Program-made: the position numbers and the translations under genes
In this document: in pieces, positions 19,715 through 28,134 of the stretch
Numbering within the stretch: the stretch's first letter is position 1
How the letters are laid out: every line of letters starts with the position of its first letter
NCBI RefSeq assembly: GCF_001644665.1
Contig: NZ_CP011393.1
Location: 1,696,001-1,760,000 of the forward strand
Length of the DNA: 64,000 bases
DNA from: Fervidobacterium pennivorans
GTDB taxonomy: Bacteria; Thermotogota; Thermotogae; Thermotogales; Fervidobacteriaceae
Direction of reading: 5' to 3'
Notes under the pieces: generated by a model
The model's input: the letters and a program-made list of their open reading frames with translations, nothing else
Told to the model about the DNA's origin: nothing
Databases searched by the model: none

Positions 19715-22700
19715 TTCAATCACCAAGGTATAAATCTTGAAAGGTTCATACTCAATCTTGACACTCCCACCACACACTTCCAAATCCTTTTTCGCGTTTT
19801 CCAAAATATCTGTTAGGTATGCTTTAGAGAAAAGAAACTTCGGAACTACTTCTAATTCACCTGATGAGCCAACTTGCTCGCATATCCTTACAATTTTCTT
19901 CTCGCCTATTTTTCTGTAAGAAAGCACTTTGAAGTTATCTGACTTAATATCTAACAAATTCTTCGGTTGACTTAGCAAACCTTCAAACACAATTATTCGC
20001 TTATTGAATTTGTCCGCTCTCTGGACGATATCCTTGACATCGCAAGCTCCATGAAGATATATAGCGTAGGAAAATTCTTGTTTTCCTTCATCATCGTAAA
20101 AATCGGGATATATTCCTGCCTTTAGGACCGTTAGCTCTATATTCGAACCTTCAACCGAATGACCGTATTTACCATCGTTTATTATCGATACACCAAAGTC
20201 GTACTGTGAAATATCTACCCATCTGTGCGCCAACACCTCAAAACGTGCTTTTTCAAAGTTCGTATTCCTATGCGTAGCCCTTTCAATGTATCCTCCATCG
20301 ATATCAAATTTGGCAATTCTGGAAAGTACGTTTGTTAGGAATTTCACTTTCAGTACAGTCCTTCTTTGGTGCCAATCCACAAGCGTTCGTATAACGACCT
20401 CTTCGTTATCATTTCCAATGATAAAGAATTGCTCAACTACTGAACCTCCAACGCTGTACGTTGCTTTCAAAACTTTCCTCAGCTCATTATCCTCAACTAC
20501 AAAAACGTCGTCTGCTTTCAAAATCTTTTCAGAAAAACGAGAACGATAATCTATATCCCAGTTGTCCCAGTAAGCCGGAACATCCTTGTACAAAGCCATC
20601 AAATTGCCTTTCCCCTTAAATGCGGATTTTCTTAGATGTTTGTTGTAAATTTGCAAAGAACCGTCGTTGAATATATCAACCTTCAGATGCATATTTTCTA
20701 CATGATAGCCCCTTTCGTTCCTTGAAATCATGAACGTCGTGTTGTTAGATGGAATTGATTCATTAGGATTTCTGACATTATCAAGGTTATCAACATTCAG
20801 CGTTGCAAATCCCAAAGGTTCAATAAACACGTCGTCACCAATCAGCTTGTAAAAATACTTACCGTCGTACGTACAAACCTTTCTTAAAGGCTTACCGTTG
20901 AAATCGAGCTCCAGACTCCTTTCTAATTCAAATTCAATTCCTTGCTCAAAAGAAGAGGTATTGAAAAGTGTAATGTATCCACTGGATGATGCTTTATTTC
21001 CAGAAACTATGCTTTCCTGAAGTTCTTTACAGCGTGAGATAATATAACTCAGCTCGTTATTAGTTGTCTCGTAGACCTCGTGTATTGCAGAACCTGGGAG
21101 AATGTCGTGAAACTCATTCCGAAGCAGTATTTTCCATAGCTTGTCAATCTCTTGTTGCAACTCACCATCGTATAAAGCATTCAAGATCTCAGTAATTCTT
21201 AAGTATTCTTCAGCAATTTTGTGCAAACGTTTTGTCCTGCTTTGTGAAGTCAGCGTACCACGATGGAGTTCCAAATAAAGTTCATTGTCCCATGTTGGCA
21301 AATTCTCGGCAGAAAAATCTTCTTTCAGTTTTTCAAAGAAATTCTCCGTTGTCGAGTACTCTACATCTGGTATCCCAGGAATCTCCTTCAGAGCATAGTA
21401 ATTCTCACACATTTCTTCCGTAGGTCCACCACCACCATCACCGTAACCAAACGTTAAGAAGACCTTGTCGGTCAGTTCCTTCTGGCGAAAATTCTGCCAA
21501 GTGTTTATGATTGACTTTGCACTAATTCTTCCATTATAACCTTCCTCTAAGTTCTTGTAATTGTAATAGACTACCTCAGTCCCATCAATCCCACGCCATT
21601 TGCATATGTCGTAAGGGAAATCATTCGATTCATTCCAATTGAGTTTTGTCGTCACAAAAAATTCTATTCCTGATTCTTTCAAAACCTGGGGTAACACCCA
21701 TGAAAATCCAAATACATCAGGCAACCAAGCCACTTTTGAAAACCTTCCAAAATGCTCTTCAAAGAACTTCTGACCGTAGTAGAACTGTCTGATAAGAGAC
21801 TCTACGCTTGGGATATTGCAATCCGACTCAACCCACATACCTCCAACTGGTTCCCACTGACCCTTGTTTACTAAATCCTTTATTTGCTCAAAAAGTTCTG
21901 GATAACTTTCCTTCAAGTCTTCATACATCTGAGCAGACGACTGAATAAATACAAAATCTTTGTATCTTTTCGCCAGTTGAACAGCATTTGCAAATGTTCT
22001 GACGATCTTTCGTTTAGTTTCCTCAACAGGCCAAAGCCAAGCATAATCGATATGTGCGTGCCCAGCTAAGTAAACCTTTCCTATCATGGGAAATCTTATC
22101 GATGCATTCAAAAGCTTTGAAATTAACTCTTTGTAAGCATTTAACAGAGATTCCCTAACGTCTTTTCGCCACATTCGGTACAACGTTGGAATTATAGGTG
22201 GTTCCCAAACGCTAGAGACTATGTGTTTAGCTGACTCATTTCTATTTAGTCCGTGTAAGTAGTTTTCCGTGTCACGAGGAATCTCTATGGTATGTAGACA
22301 TTTGTCTAACGAGTCTATTAAGAACGTAGCCAGACCTTCATCCGCACTTTCTTGTACTACTTCGACAACGTTTCTAAAAAATCTTACTGCTCCTAACATA
22401 TCGGCATCGTAGAAAATTAAAAAGCCCTCACTAAATACGGGTTCCGATTTGGTTCCGAAAAGCCCCCTTGGCATTGTTTCAACAATTATTTCGTGCTTCT
22501 CACCATCGCAAAATTGAGTTAGGTTTACTTCTCTGTGGTATTCGTTTATCTCTCCAAAAGGTTTTCCATCAATTCTAACAAGAGATTCTCCACCAAACCA
22601 ACCACGCAAGTAACACACATGGGAATTCTCTGATGGTTTTATCTGAAATTCCGTTGAGAAAACTGCAGGATAGCTCATATCATTCCACTCATAAGGAAGA

Positions 22701-22819
22701 TTTATTGATTTCGTGTTGTGTTTCCAACTCAGTTCTTCAACCTTGACCACACAATACGGCATCAGCTCATCAAGTAGTTTGTAAAATCTTGAGCATTCGA
22801 TTTGTCTTTTTCTGTACAT
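19712..22819 (-). CDS. alpha-mannosidase, glycoside hydrolase family 38
   Basis: The 1035-residue enzyme has a GH38 N-terminal catalytic domain at about 230-500. The zinc-binding GHAHIDYAWLWP and the nucleophile Asp in AWLPDVFGFSW are both visible, and GGMWVESDCNIPS is also typical. A three-helix middle domain and C-terminal beta domains follow. There is no signal peptide, so it acts in the cytoplasm on imported mannosides. It is divergent from the nanE operon across a 270-base gap, which suggests joint control. The start follows AAGGGGAGC. The length is normal and the gene is intact. Confidence 0.93.
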   Translation of the reverse strand: MYRKRQIECSRFYKLLDELMPYCVVKVEELSWKHNTKSINLPYEWNDMSYPAVFSTEFQIKPSENSHVCYLRGWFGGESLVRIDGKPFGEINEYHREVNLTQFCDGEKHEIIVETMPRGLFGTKSEPVFSEGFLIFYDADMLGAVRFFRNVVEVVQESADEGLATFLIDSLDKCLHTIEIPRDTENYLHGLNRNESAKHIVSSVWEPPIIPTLYRMWRKDVRESLLNAYKELISKLLNASIRFPMIGKVYLAGHAHIDYAWLWPVEETKRKIVRTFANAVQLAKRYKDFVFIQSSAQMYEDLKESYPELFEQIKDLVNKGQWEPVGGMWVESDCNIPSVESLIRQFYYGQKFFEEHFGRFSKVAWLPDVFGFSWVLPQVLKESGIEFFVTTKLNWNESNDFPYDICKWRGIDGTEVVYYNYKNLEEGYNGRISAKSIINTWQNFRQKELTDKVFLTFGYGDGGGGPTEEMCENYYALKEIPGIPDVEYSTTENFFEKLKEDFSAENLPTWDNELYLELHRGTLTSQSRTKRLHKIAEEYLRITEILNALYDGELQQEIDKLWKILLRNEFHDILPGSAIHEVYETTNNELSYIISRCKELQESIVSGNKASSSGYITLFNTSSFEQGIEFELERSLELDFNGKPLRKVCTYDGKYFYKLIGDDVFIEPLGFATLNVDNLDNVRNPNESIPSNNTTFMISRNERGYHVENMHLKVDIFNDGSLQIYNKHLRKSAFKGKGNLMALYKDVPAYWDNWDIDYRSRFSEKILKADDVFVVEDNELRKVLKATYSVGGSVVEQFFIIGNDNEEVVIRTLVDWHQRRTVLKVKFLTNVLSRIAKFDIDGGYIERATHRNTNFEKARFEVLAHRWVDISQYDFGVSIINDGKYGHSVEGSNIELTVLKAGIYPDFYDDEGKQEFSYAIYLHGACDVKDIVQRADKFNKRIIVFEGLLSQPKNLLDIKSDNFKVLSYRKIGEKKIVRICEQVGSSGELEVVPKFLFSKAYLTDILENAKKDLEVCGGSVKIEYEPFKIYTLVIE

Positions 22820-22880
22820 AGCAATCGCTCCCCTTTCTTCAACAATTAAATCAGCTTCACTTTATCAAAATTATATACTT

Positions 22881-22899
22881 TTGGAAGAATAATTTCCCA
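22881..22899. promoter_or_regulatory. imperfect inverted repeat near the mannosidase promoter
   Basis: TTGGAA-GAATAA-TTTCCCA is an imperfect palindrome similar to the perfect one at 23008-23024, although the half-site spacing differs by two bases. On the - strand a TATAAT lies beside it (about 22872-22877) and could be the -10 of the mannosidase promoter. A shared regulator is only suggested. Confidence 0.3.
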
Positions 22900-23004
22900 T
22901 AGCATGATTGGAAAGAAAAAAGAGATAACTTTAGACAAAGATTGATTTCAATTCTTTTATTCTTTTTTCACAGATTCCCACCTATTTTCTCAGAAAAAAC
23001 AGAT

Positions 23005-23033
23005 TTTTTGGAAATGATTTCCAATGATAAAAT
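23005..23033 (+). promoter_or_regulatory. nanE operon promoter with embedded palindromic operator
   Basis: A perfect palindrome, TTGGAAAT-G-ATTTCCAA (23008-23024), lies between a weak -35 (TTTTTG, 23005-23010) and a -10 (TAAAAT, 23028-23033) separated by 17 bases. A repressor bound there would block RNA polymerase. GAAA-N3-TTTC symmetry fits RpiR-type operators in general, and the RpiR gene at the end of this operon is the natural candidate. Promoter and regulator are inferred. Confidence 0.5.
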
Positions 23034-23092
23034 TTTTTTGGAGAATATTTCAATTTTGTCTTCGCAATTGCTCAAACGAAAGGGTGGTGCAG

Positions 23093-23779
23093 TTGGCAAA
23101 AATACAACGTGGGATTATCTTGAGTGTTCAATTGGAACCTACAGATCCCATTACGGACCCATGCTTTGTCCTAAGCATGGCGAAAATTGCTGAAAGCGTA
23201 GGAGCGGTAGCTATAAGAACCAATGGTAGGGAGCACGTCAAAATTTTGAAGGGAAAAATAAATATTCCCATTATAGGCTTGGTTAAGAACAGGGCGTATG
23301 AAGCATATATAACTCCAACTTTTGAGGACGTCAAAGAAGTAGTAAGCGCTGGTTGTGATGTAGTAGCTATAGATTGCACCCGTCGCAAGCGCCCTGTTTC
23401 TGTAGAAGATTTATTCAGCATGGTGAGAACTAGGTTTCCCCATGTAGAGATTATAGCTGATATAGCAGATGAATTTGATGCAGAACGAGTTCTACCTTTA
23501 AAGCCGGACTATCTGGCAACAACCCTCAGCGGATATACGGACTATACAAAAAACGTTAAACTGCCAAATATAGAGCTTGTAAAAAGGTTATCTTCGTTTT
23601 CTCCAGTTCCTGTAATTGCTGAAGGTGGTTATTCAAATGAAGAAGAGATTACACAAGCACTTATTGCTGGTGCGTACGCAGTTGTTGTTGGAACAGCAAT
23701 AACAAGACCATGGATAATGTTGTCCAAACTCGTCGAAACATTCAGGAGTACCAATGGCTCGAGGAGTGAAAAGAGATGA
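23093..23779 (+). CDS. nanE: N-acetylmannosamine-6-phosphate 2-epimerase
   Basis: NanE converts ManNAc-6-P to GlcNAc-6-P. The TIM barrel shows the family segments AKIQRGIILSVQLEP, IIGLVKNR with the catalytic Lys, AYITPTFEDVKEVVSAG, DVVAIDCTRRKRP, the AEGGY segment with the catalytic Glu, and VVVGTAITRPW. The start is taken at TTG 23093, after AAAGGGTGG; GTGs at 23084 and 23087 lie inside that ribosome site. The 228 residues are normal. It heads the operon and overlaps the next gene by 4 bases. No nanA (sialate lyase) is present, so ManNAc itself or a ManNAc-containing glycan may be the source. Confidence 0.92.
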   Translation: MAKIQRGIILSVQLEPTDPITDPCFVLSMAKIAESVGAVAIRTNGREHVKILKGKINIPIIGLVKNRAYEAYITPTFEDVKEVVSAGCDVVAIDCTRRKRPVSVEDLFSMVRTRFPHVEIIADIADEFDAERVLPLKPDYLATTLSGYTDYTKNVKLPNIELVKRLSSFSPVPVIAEGGYSNEEEITQALIAGAYAVVVGTAITRPWIMLSKLVETFRSTNGSRSEKR

Positions 23780-25077
23780 CACTTGAATATGATGTTACCG
23801 TGTTTGGTGCAGGCCTCGCAGGTGTAAGTGCAGCAGTAACGGCTCAGCGACTTGGGAAAAAGGTAATCTTAATCGAACAAAGCTCAGTCGTTGGTGGCAA
23901 TGCAACTGCAGGACTTGTTAATCCATTCATGAGGTTCTGGCTTGATAACCAGTTGCTGTGTGGAGATTTCTTCGAAGAGTTAATTACAGATCTAAGAAAA
24001 CGAGATGGAATAATCGAAAATTGTTTTGACTCTGAGGTACTGCGATTAGTATTGATGGAAAAACTGCAAAGTGTGGATATCCTTTTCAGAGCGATACCTA
24101 TATCGGTAAGAGACAGCAAGGATGAAAAGTCCGGACTAAAAAGAATTGAAAAAGTTGTGGTTAAAACAGCGTTAGGAAACGAGTATGAAATTCATTCTAA
24201 GCTTTTTGTTGATGCGACAGGTGATGGTAGTTTTTCTTACCTTGCAGGCTGTTCATACGATTCTGGAGATGAGACAACACATGAAAACCAAGGGACAACT
24301 CTCATGTTCACATTAGCGAACGTAGACTTTGAGAAAGTACGTGAATATGTGAGAAGAGAGCCCGAAAACTTTTTCAAATGGGTTTCACCAAACTCGAAAG
24401 TTTTGTCCGTAGGAGGATACTTTAAGGAGGTGAGAAAAGCAAAGGAAGATGGACTCAACTATCCGGTTGACTATTTCTTCTTCAACCAACTACCTGGAAC
24501 TGGTAGAGTAACAGTTAACACGACTCACGTATGGGTCAAAACAACTGATGATTTTGAAATCTCGAAAGCACTAAAGGATCTTCACAAACAGGTTGAAACA
24601 GTGTACACATTTGCAAAAAGATATGTGCCCGGATTTGAAAACTGTTACGTTGAAAAGATAGCCACTTATCTTGGCGTCAGGGAGAGTCGCCGTATTCGGG
24701 GTTTATATACCTTCTCCGAAGACGATGTTATTAGAAAAAGCAGATTTGAGGATGGGGTTGTTAAAGCTGTTTATGGCATCGATGTTCACAAAAAGATTCA
24801 AACCAGCAACTCAAAAAACACCTCTGAAGTTCCCAGATACGAAGACTATTACGAGATACCATTAAGATCACTGATTTCCAAAGATTTCGTGAACCTGGGT
24901 ATAGTTGGTCGAAATTTCTCGGGAACATTTTTAGGTCAATCCGCAGCTCGAATAATGGCAACATGCACGGACATGGGTGAAGCAATCGGACGTGCGGCTG
25001 GTATGGTAAATACTAGTTTTCATGAAATTGTAAGGTCAAGAATGCTAGACAATGAAAAAGGGAGGGGTTCGGAATGA
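23776..25077 (+). CDS. FAD-dependent oxidoreductase (FAD_oxidored family)
   Basis: The 433-residue flavoprotein has a Rossmann dinucleotide motif (VFGAGLAGVSAAVTAQ, residues 8-23), the GGNATAGLVNP segment that follows it in this family, and a second FAD contact in FVDATGDGSFSYLAG. The C-terminal part has NLGIVGRNFSGTFLGQSAARIMATC. Proteins of this family sit in many sugar operons, but their substrates are mostly unknown. Its 4-base overlaps with nanE and with the binding-protein gene tie it to the amino-sugar operon. Oxidation of a sugar or glycan product is a guess. Confidence 0.85.
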   Translation: MTLEYDVTVFGAGLAGVSAAVTAQRLGKKVILIEQSSVVGGNATAGLVNPFMRFWLDNQLLCGDFFEELITDLRKRDGIIENCFDSEVLRLVLMEKLQSVDILFRAIPISVRDSKDEKSGLKRIEKVVVKTALGNEYEIHSKLFVDATGDGSFSYLAGCSYDSGDETTHENQGTTLMFTLANVDFEKVREYVRREPENFFKWVSPNSKVLSVGGYFKEVRKAKEDGLNYPVDYFFFNQLPGTGRVTVNTTHVWVKTTDDFEISKALKDLHKQVETVYTFAKRYVPGFENCYVEKIATYLGVRESRRIRGLYTFSEDDVIRKSRFEDGVVKAVYGIDVHKKIQTSNSKNTSEVPRYEDYYEIPLRSLISKDFVNLGIVGRNFSGTFLGQSAARIMATCTDMGEAIGRAAGMVNTSFHEIVRSRMLDNEKGRGSE

Positions 25078-26321
25078 AAAAGGTATTTTTGGTGCTGTTG
25101 GTTCTTATCGCTGCAATTGGTTTTGCTAAAACTATCACGTTGGAATTCTGGACACTTTCTTTAAGTCCAACGTTTGACGAATACTTAAAAGCGATGATTG
25201 CTGATTTTGAAAAAAACAATCCTGGTATTAAAATCAATTGGCTTGATATACCTTATGCTTCAGCAGTTCAAAAGTTAACAGCGGCTATTGCGGCTGGGCA
25301 AGGTCCTGATGTTGTGAACTTGAACACAACTTGGGCTGTTGACTTTGCAATTCAAGGTGCAATATTGCCCATAGATAATTTAATTCCTCCAGTCACCATT
25401 AAACAATACTGGGAAAAGCTTTGGAACGCAACAGTAGTAAATGGTAAAGCTTATGCGTTTCCGTGGTATGCATCCATCCCGATATTAATGTACAATAAAG
25501 ACTTGTTCAAAAAGGCAGGGCTCGATCCAAATAAACCTCCAAAGACTTGGGATGAAGTTTTGGAGTATTCGAGAATTATAAGGGCTAAATTGGATATATA
25601 CGGTTTCGAGCCAAATATAATCGCTATTGATGAACTTCTCTTGGAAGGTGTTCCTATAGTAACACCAGACGGCAAAAAGGCAGCTTTCAACACCCCAGAA
25701 GCGGTTGCCCGACTGGAATGGTTCCAAAAAGCATACAGAGAGAATTTGATGCCAAGGTCGCTTGGCGGTTATGGTGAAGGTAGAGAGTTCTATCAGCAAG
25801 GTAAGATAGTTATGTATCCAGCAGGGTTGACAATGCTAAAACACATAGAAGTTAATAGTCCGAATATATTCAAGGTTACGGATGTGGCACCACACCCCGT
25901 TGGAAAAGCTGGGATAATAAAGGTCTCATTGATGAACCTTGTGATTCCCGTTACTTGCAAATATCCAAAGGAAGCGGCAAAATTTGCTGCTCATGTAACT
26001 TCACCGAAATGGCAGATAGAGTTTAGTAAGTATGCTACAGTATCACCTTCAACCGTGCAAGGCTTGGAAACAAGTGAATATTTCAGACAAAGAGTTAAAG
26101 CAGGCGACCTTAACGCTAAAGCTATGTACATGGCAAGTCTTTCCATGAAAAATGCAGTAGATCTTAATGCTCCAAGTGTTATAGGTGTTCCAGCTAGTAA
26201 ACTCCCAGATGTCAGAAAGGTTCTTCAGGACTATTGGATGAAGGCAATTAAAGGCGAACTTACAGCAAAAGAAGCGCTGAGCTTGGCCGAAAAAGAAGTC
26301 AATGCAATATTAGCAAAATAA
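25074..26321 (+). CDS. MalE-type ABC sugar-binding protein
   Basis: The protein is 415 residues with a signal peptide (about 1-19, ending IGFAK). The mature part begins TITLEFWTLSLSPTFDEYLK, typical of extracellular solute-binding family 1, and continues with AAIAAGQGPDVVNLNTTW. It would bind a sugar outside the inner membrane and deliver it to the two permeases downstream. No ATPase gene follows, so a shared MsmX/UgpC-type ATPase elsewhere is needed. A strong hairpin separates it from the permease genes. Confidence 0.92.
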   Translation: MKKVFLVLLVLIAAIGFAKTITLEFWTLSLSPTFDEYLKAMIADFEKNNPGIKINWLDIPYASAVQKLTAAIAAGQGPDVVNLNTTWAVDFAIQGAILPIDNLIPPVTIKQYWEKLWNATVVNGKAYAFPWYASIPILMYNKDLFKKAGLDPNKPPKTWDEVLEYSRIIRAKLDIYGFEPNIIAIDELLLEGVPIVTPDGKKAAFNTPEAVARLEWFQKAYRENLMPRSLGGYGEGREFYQQGKIVMYPAGLTMLKHIEVNSPNIFKVTDVAPHPVGKAGIIKVSLMNLVIPVTCKYPKEAAKFAAHVTSPKWQIEFSKYATVSPSTVQGLETSEYFRQRVKAGDLNAKAMYMASLSMKNAVDLNAPSVIGVPASKLPDVRKVLQDYWMKAIKGELTAKEALSLAEKEVNAILAK

Positions 26322-26341
26322 ACGCAATCTCATGGCAATTT

Positions 26342-26365
26342 AGTGTGGGGGGTGCCCCCCACATT
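26342..26365 (+). promoter_or_regulatory. strong hairpin between binding-protein and permease genes
   Basis: A 9-bp inverted repeat (TGTGGGGGG / CCCCCCACA) has a 2-base centre and lies just after the binding-protein stop. It lacks a good T-run, so it looks like an RNase barrier or partial attenuator rather than a full terminator. It could give more binding protein than permease. Confidence 0.65.
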
Positions 26366-26391
26366 TGCTAAGTTTATGTGGGGTGATAAAT

Positions 26392-27258
26392 TTGCGAGCA
26401 AGGAAGAGACAAACGATTATAATTGCTGTACTTTTTCTCTTCGTGCCTTTGACTCTTTTGTGTATATTTACCTATTATCCAATAATAAGAGGAATAATAC
26501 TATCTTTTAGCGACTATAATATGTTTACTAAGAAGACAACCTGGGTAGGTTTGAGAAACTATAAAGAAATATTTCAAAACAAATACTTTTACGAAGCACT
26601 TCGAAATATCTTTAAATACCTGATCGTGGTTCCTCTTATACAGTTTACCGCAATACTTACAGCTGTACTTGTAAATCAAGACATTCCTGGAATCAAATTC
26701 TTTCGAACTCTTTTCTATGTTCCGGTGATAACTGGGTCAGTTATTGTTAGTATGACTTGGCGCTGGATCTACAACGTTGATGGCTTATTAAACAGTTTTC
26801 TGCTGTCCACAGGTGTAATAAAAGAACCAATTATGTGGTTAACTGACGAACGGTTCGCACTCTATAGTGTTATGTTTGTAACGTTTTGGAGGGGTATTGG
26901 TTACTACATGGTCATTTACCTCGCAGGTCTTCAAAATATACCAAGTGAGCTGTACGAAGCAGCAAGAATAGACGGAGCAAATGCTAGGCAGATTCTAGCA
27001 AGAATCACATTACCGCTTCTCAGACCTACCATGTTGTTCTGCTTCACGATTTCCAGCTTGGCTGCTCTTAAGGTATTTGAAGAAGTGTTCCTAATGACTC
27101 AAGGTGGTTCCGGAACAACAACGATGATGTATTTGATTTACGATTACGCTTTTGTCAGATTTAAATTTGGACTTTCGACCGCAACCTCCGTGGTTTTCGC
27201 AGGTATTCTAATAGTATTCACAGCTATCAATTTCAAATTCTTTGGACCAAAGAGGTGA
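26392..27258 (+). CDS. ABC sugar permease, MalF type
   Basis: The 288-residue inner-membrane protein has six expected helices. The cytoplasmic EAA loop that docks the ATPase is present as ELYEAARIDGANARQILARITLP. The start is taken at TTG 26392, giving MRARKRQTIIIAVLF after GTGGGGTGAT. A TTG nine codons upstream lacks a ribosome site. It forms the membrane pore with the next gene product. Confidence 0.92.
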   Translation: MRARKRQTIIIAVLFLFVPLTLLCIFTYYPIIRGIILSFSDYNMFTKKTTWVGLRNYKEIFQNKYFYEALRNIFKYLIVVPLIQFTAILTAVLVNQDIPGIKFFRTLFYVPVITGSVIVSMTWRWIYNVDGLLNSFLLSTGVIKEPIMWLTDERFALYSVMFVTFWRGIGYYMVIYLAGLQNIPSELYEAARIDGANARQILARITLPLLRPTMLFCFTISSLAALKVFEEVFLMTQGGSGTTTMMYLIYDYAFVRFKFGLSTATSVVFAGILIVFTAINFKFFGPKR

Positions 27259-27265
27259 TATAACC

Positions 27266-28093
27266 ATGACAATGAAAAAAATAATTAGAGTAATTCTTAG
27301 TTATATCATTCTGATAGCTTTAGGTATATTTTTCACCTTCCCATTCATTTGGGTACTATCAACGTCATTTAAAGGTCCAGGTGAGAATCTGTTTACTTGG
27401 CCGCCAAAATTTATACCGCAAAATCCAACGTTAGAAAACTACGTAACCGTATTTCGGAAAGTTCCGATGATAAGATACTTTCTGAATACGATAATCATAA
27501 CCTCCTTGGGTGTGATTTTTCAAGTCATTTTAGCAGCACTCGCTGCTTATCCCCTAGCACGACTTGAGTGGAAGGGGAAAGACCTTGTCTTTAAGTTCAT
27601 CCTTCTTCCCCTTTTAATACCTATGGAAGGCGCTCTAATCGTTAACTTTATTACTATATTGAAAATGGGGTTGTATGACAGGTACTTGGCCGTTGTTCTT
27701 CCAAGTGCTGTATCAATTTTTGGTATATTTCTAATGCGACAACATTATCTGTCAGTACCAGCAGAACTTGAGGATGCTGCAAGAATTGATGGGTGTAATG
27801 AATTCCAAGTCTTTTGGAAGATAACATTTCCATTAGTTAGACCAGCAACTGCTGCCCTTGCAATATTTGCTTTCACTGCATATTGGAACTCCCTGCTCTG
27901 GCCACTCATCGTTCTCAGAACACCTACGAAGTATCCTATCCAAGTAGGATTGTCTCAGCTGAGTAGTACGTTCGAACCCAACTTCAGAACTGCATCAGCT
28001 GCGATGGTCATTGCAATGATACCTATTTTAACATTCTTCTACCTTACTCAGAGATACTTCATAGAAGGTTACAAGGGCGCAATAATTGAGTAA
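27266..28093 (+). CDS. ABC sugar permease, MalG type
   Basis: The 275-residue partner permease has the EAA loop as ELEDAARIDGCNEFQVFWKITFP and a typical periplasmic start, FTFPFIWVLSTSFKGPGEN. The ATG at 27266 follows GAGGTGAT at 27252-27259. It is co-transcribed with the MalF-type gene. The sugar carried is unknown; the neighbours point to amino-sugar or mannose-containing oligosaccharides. Confidence 0.92.
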   Translation: MTMKKIIRVILSYIILIALGIFFTFPFIWVLSTSFKGPGENLFTWPPKFIPQNPTLENYVTVFRKVPMIRYFLNTIIITSLGVIFQVILAALAAYPLARLEWKGKDLVFKFILLPLLIPMEGALIVNFITILKMGLYDRYLAVVLPSAVSIFGIFLMRQHYLSVPAELEDAARIDGCNEFQVFWKITFPLVRPATAALAIFAFTAYWNSLLWPLIVLRTPTKYPIQVGLSQLSSTFEPNFRTASAAMVIAMIPILTFFYLTQRYFIEGYKGAIIE

Positions 28094-28134
28094 TAAAACA
28101 CCTAACTCAGTTAAGGTAGGGGGAGTGAACAGGT

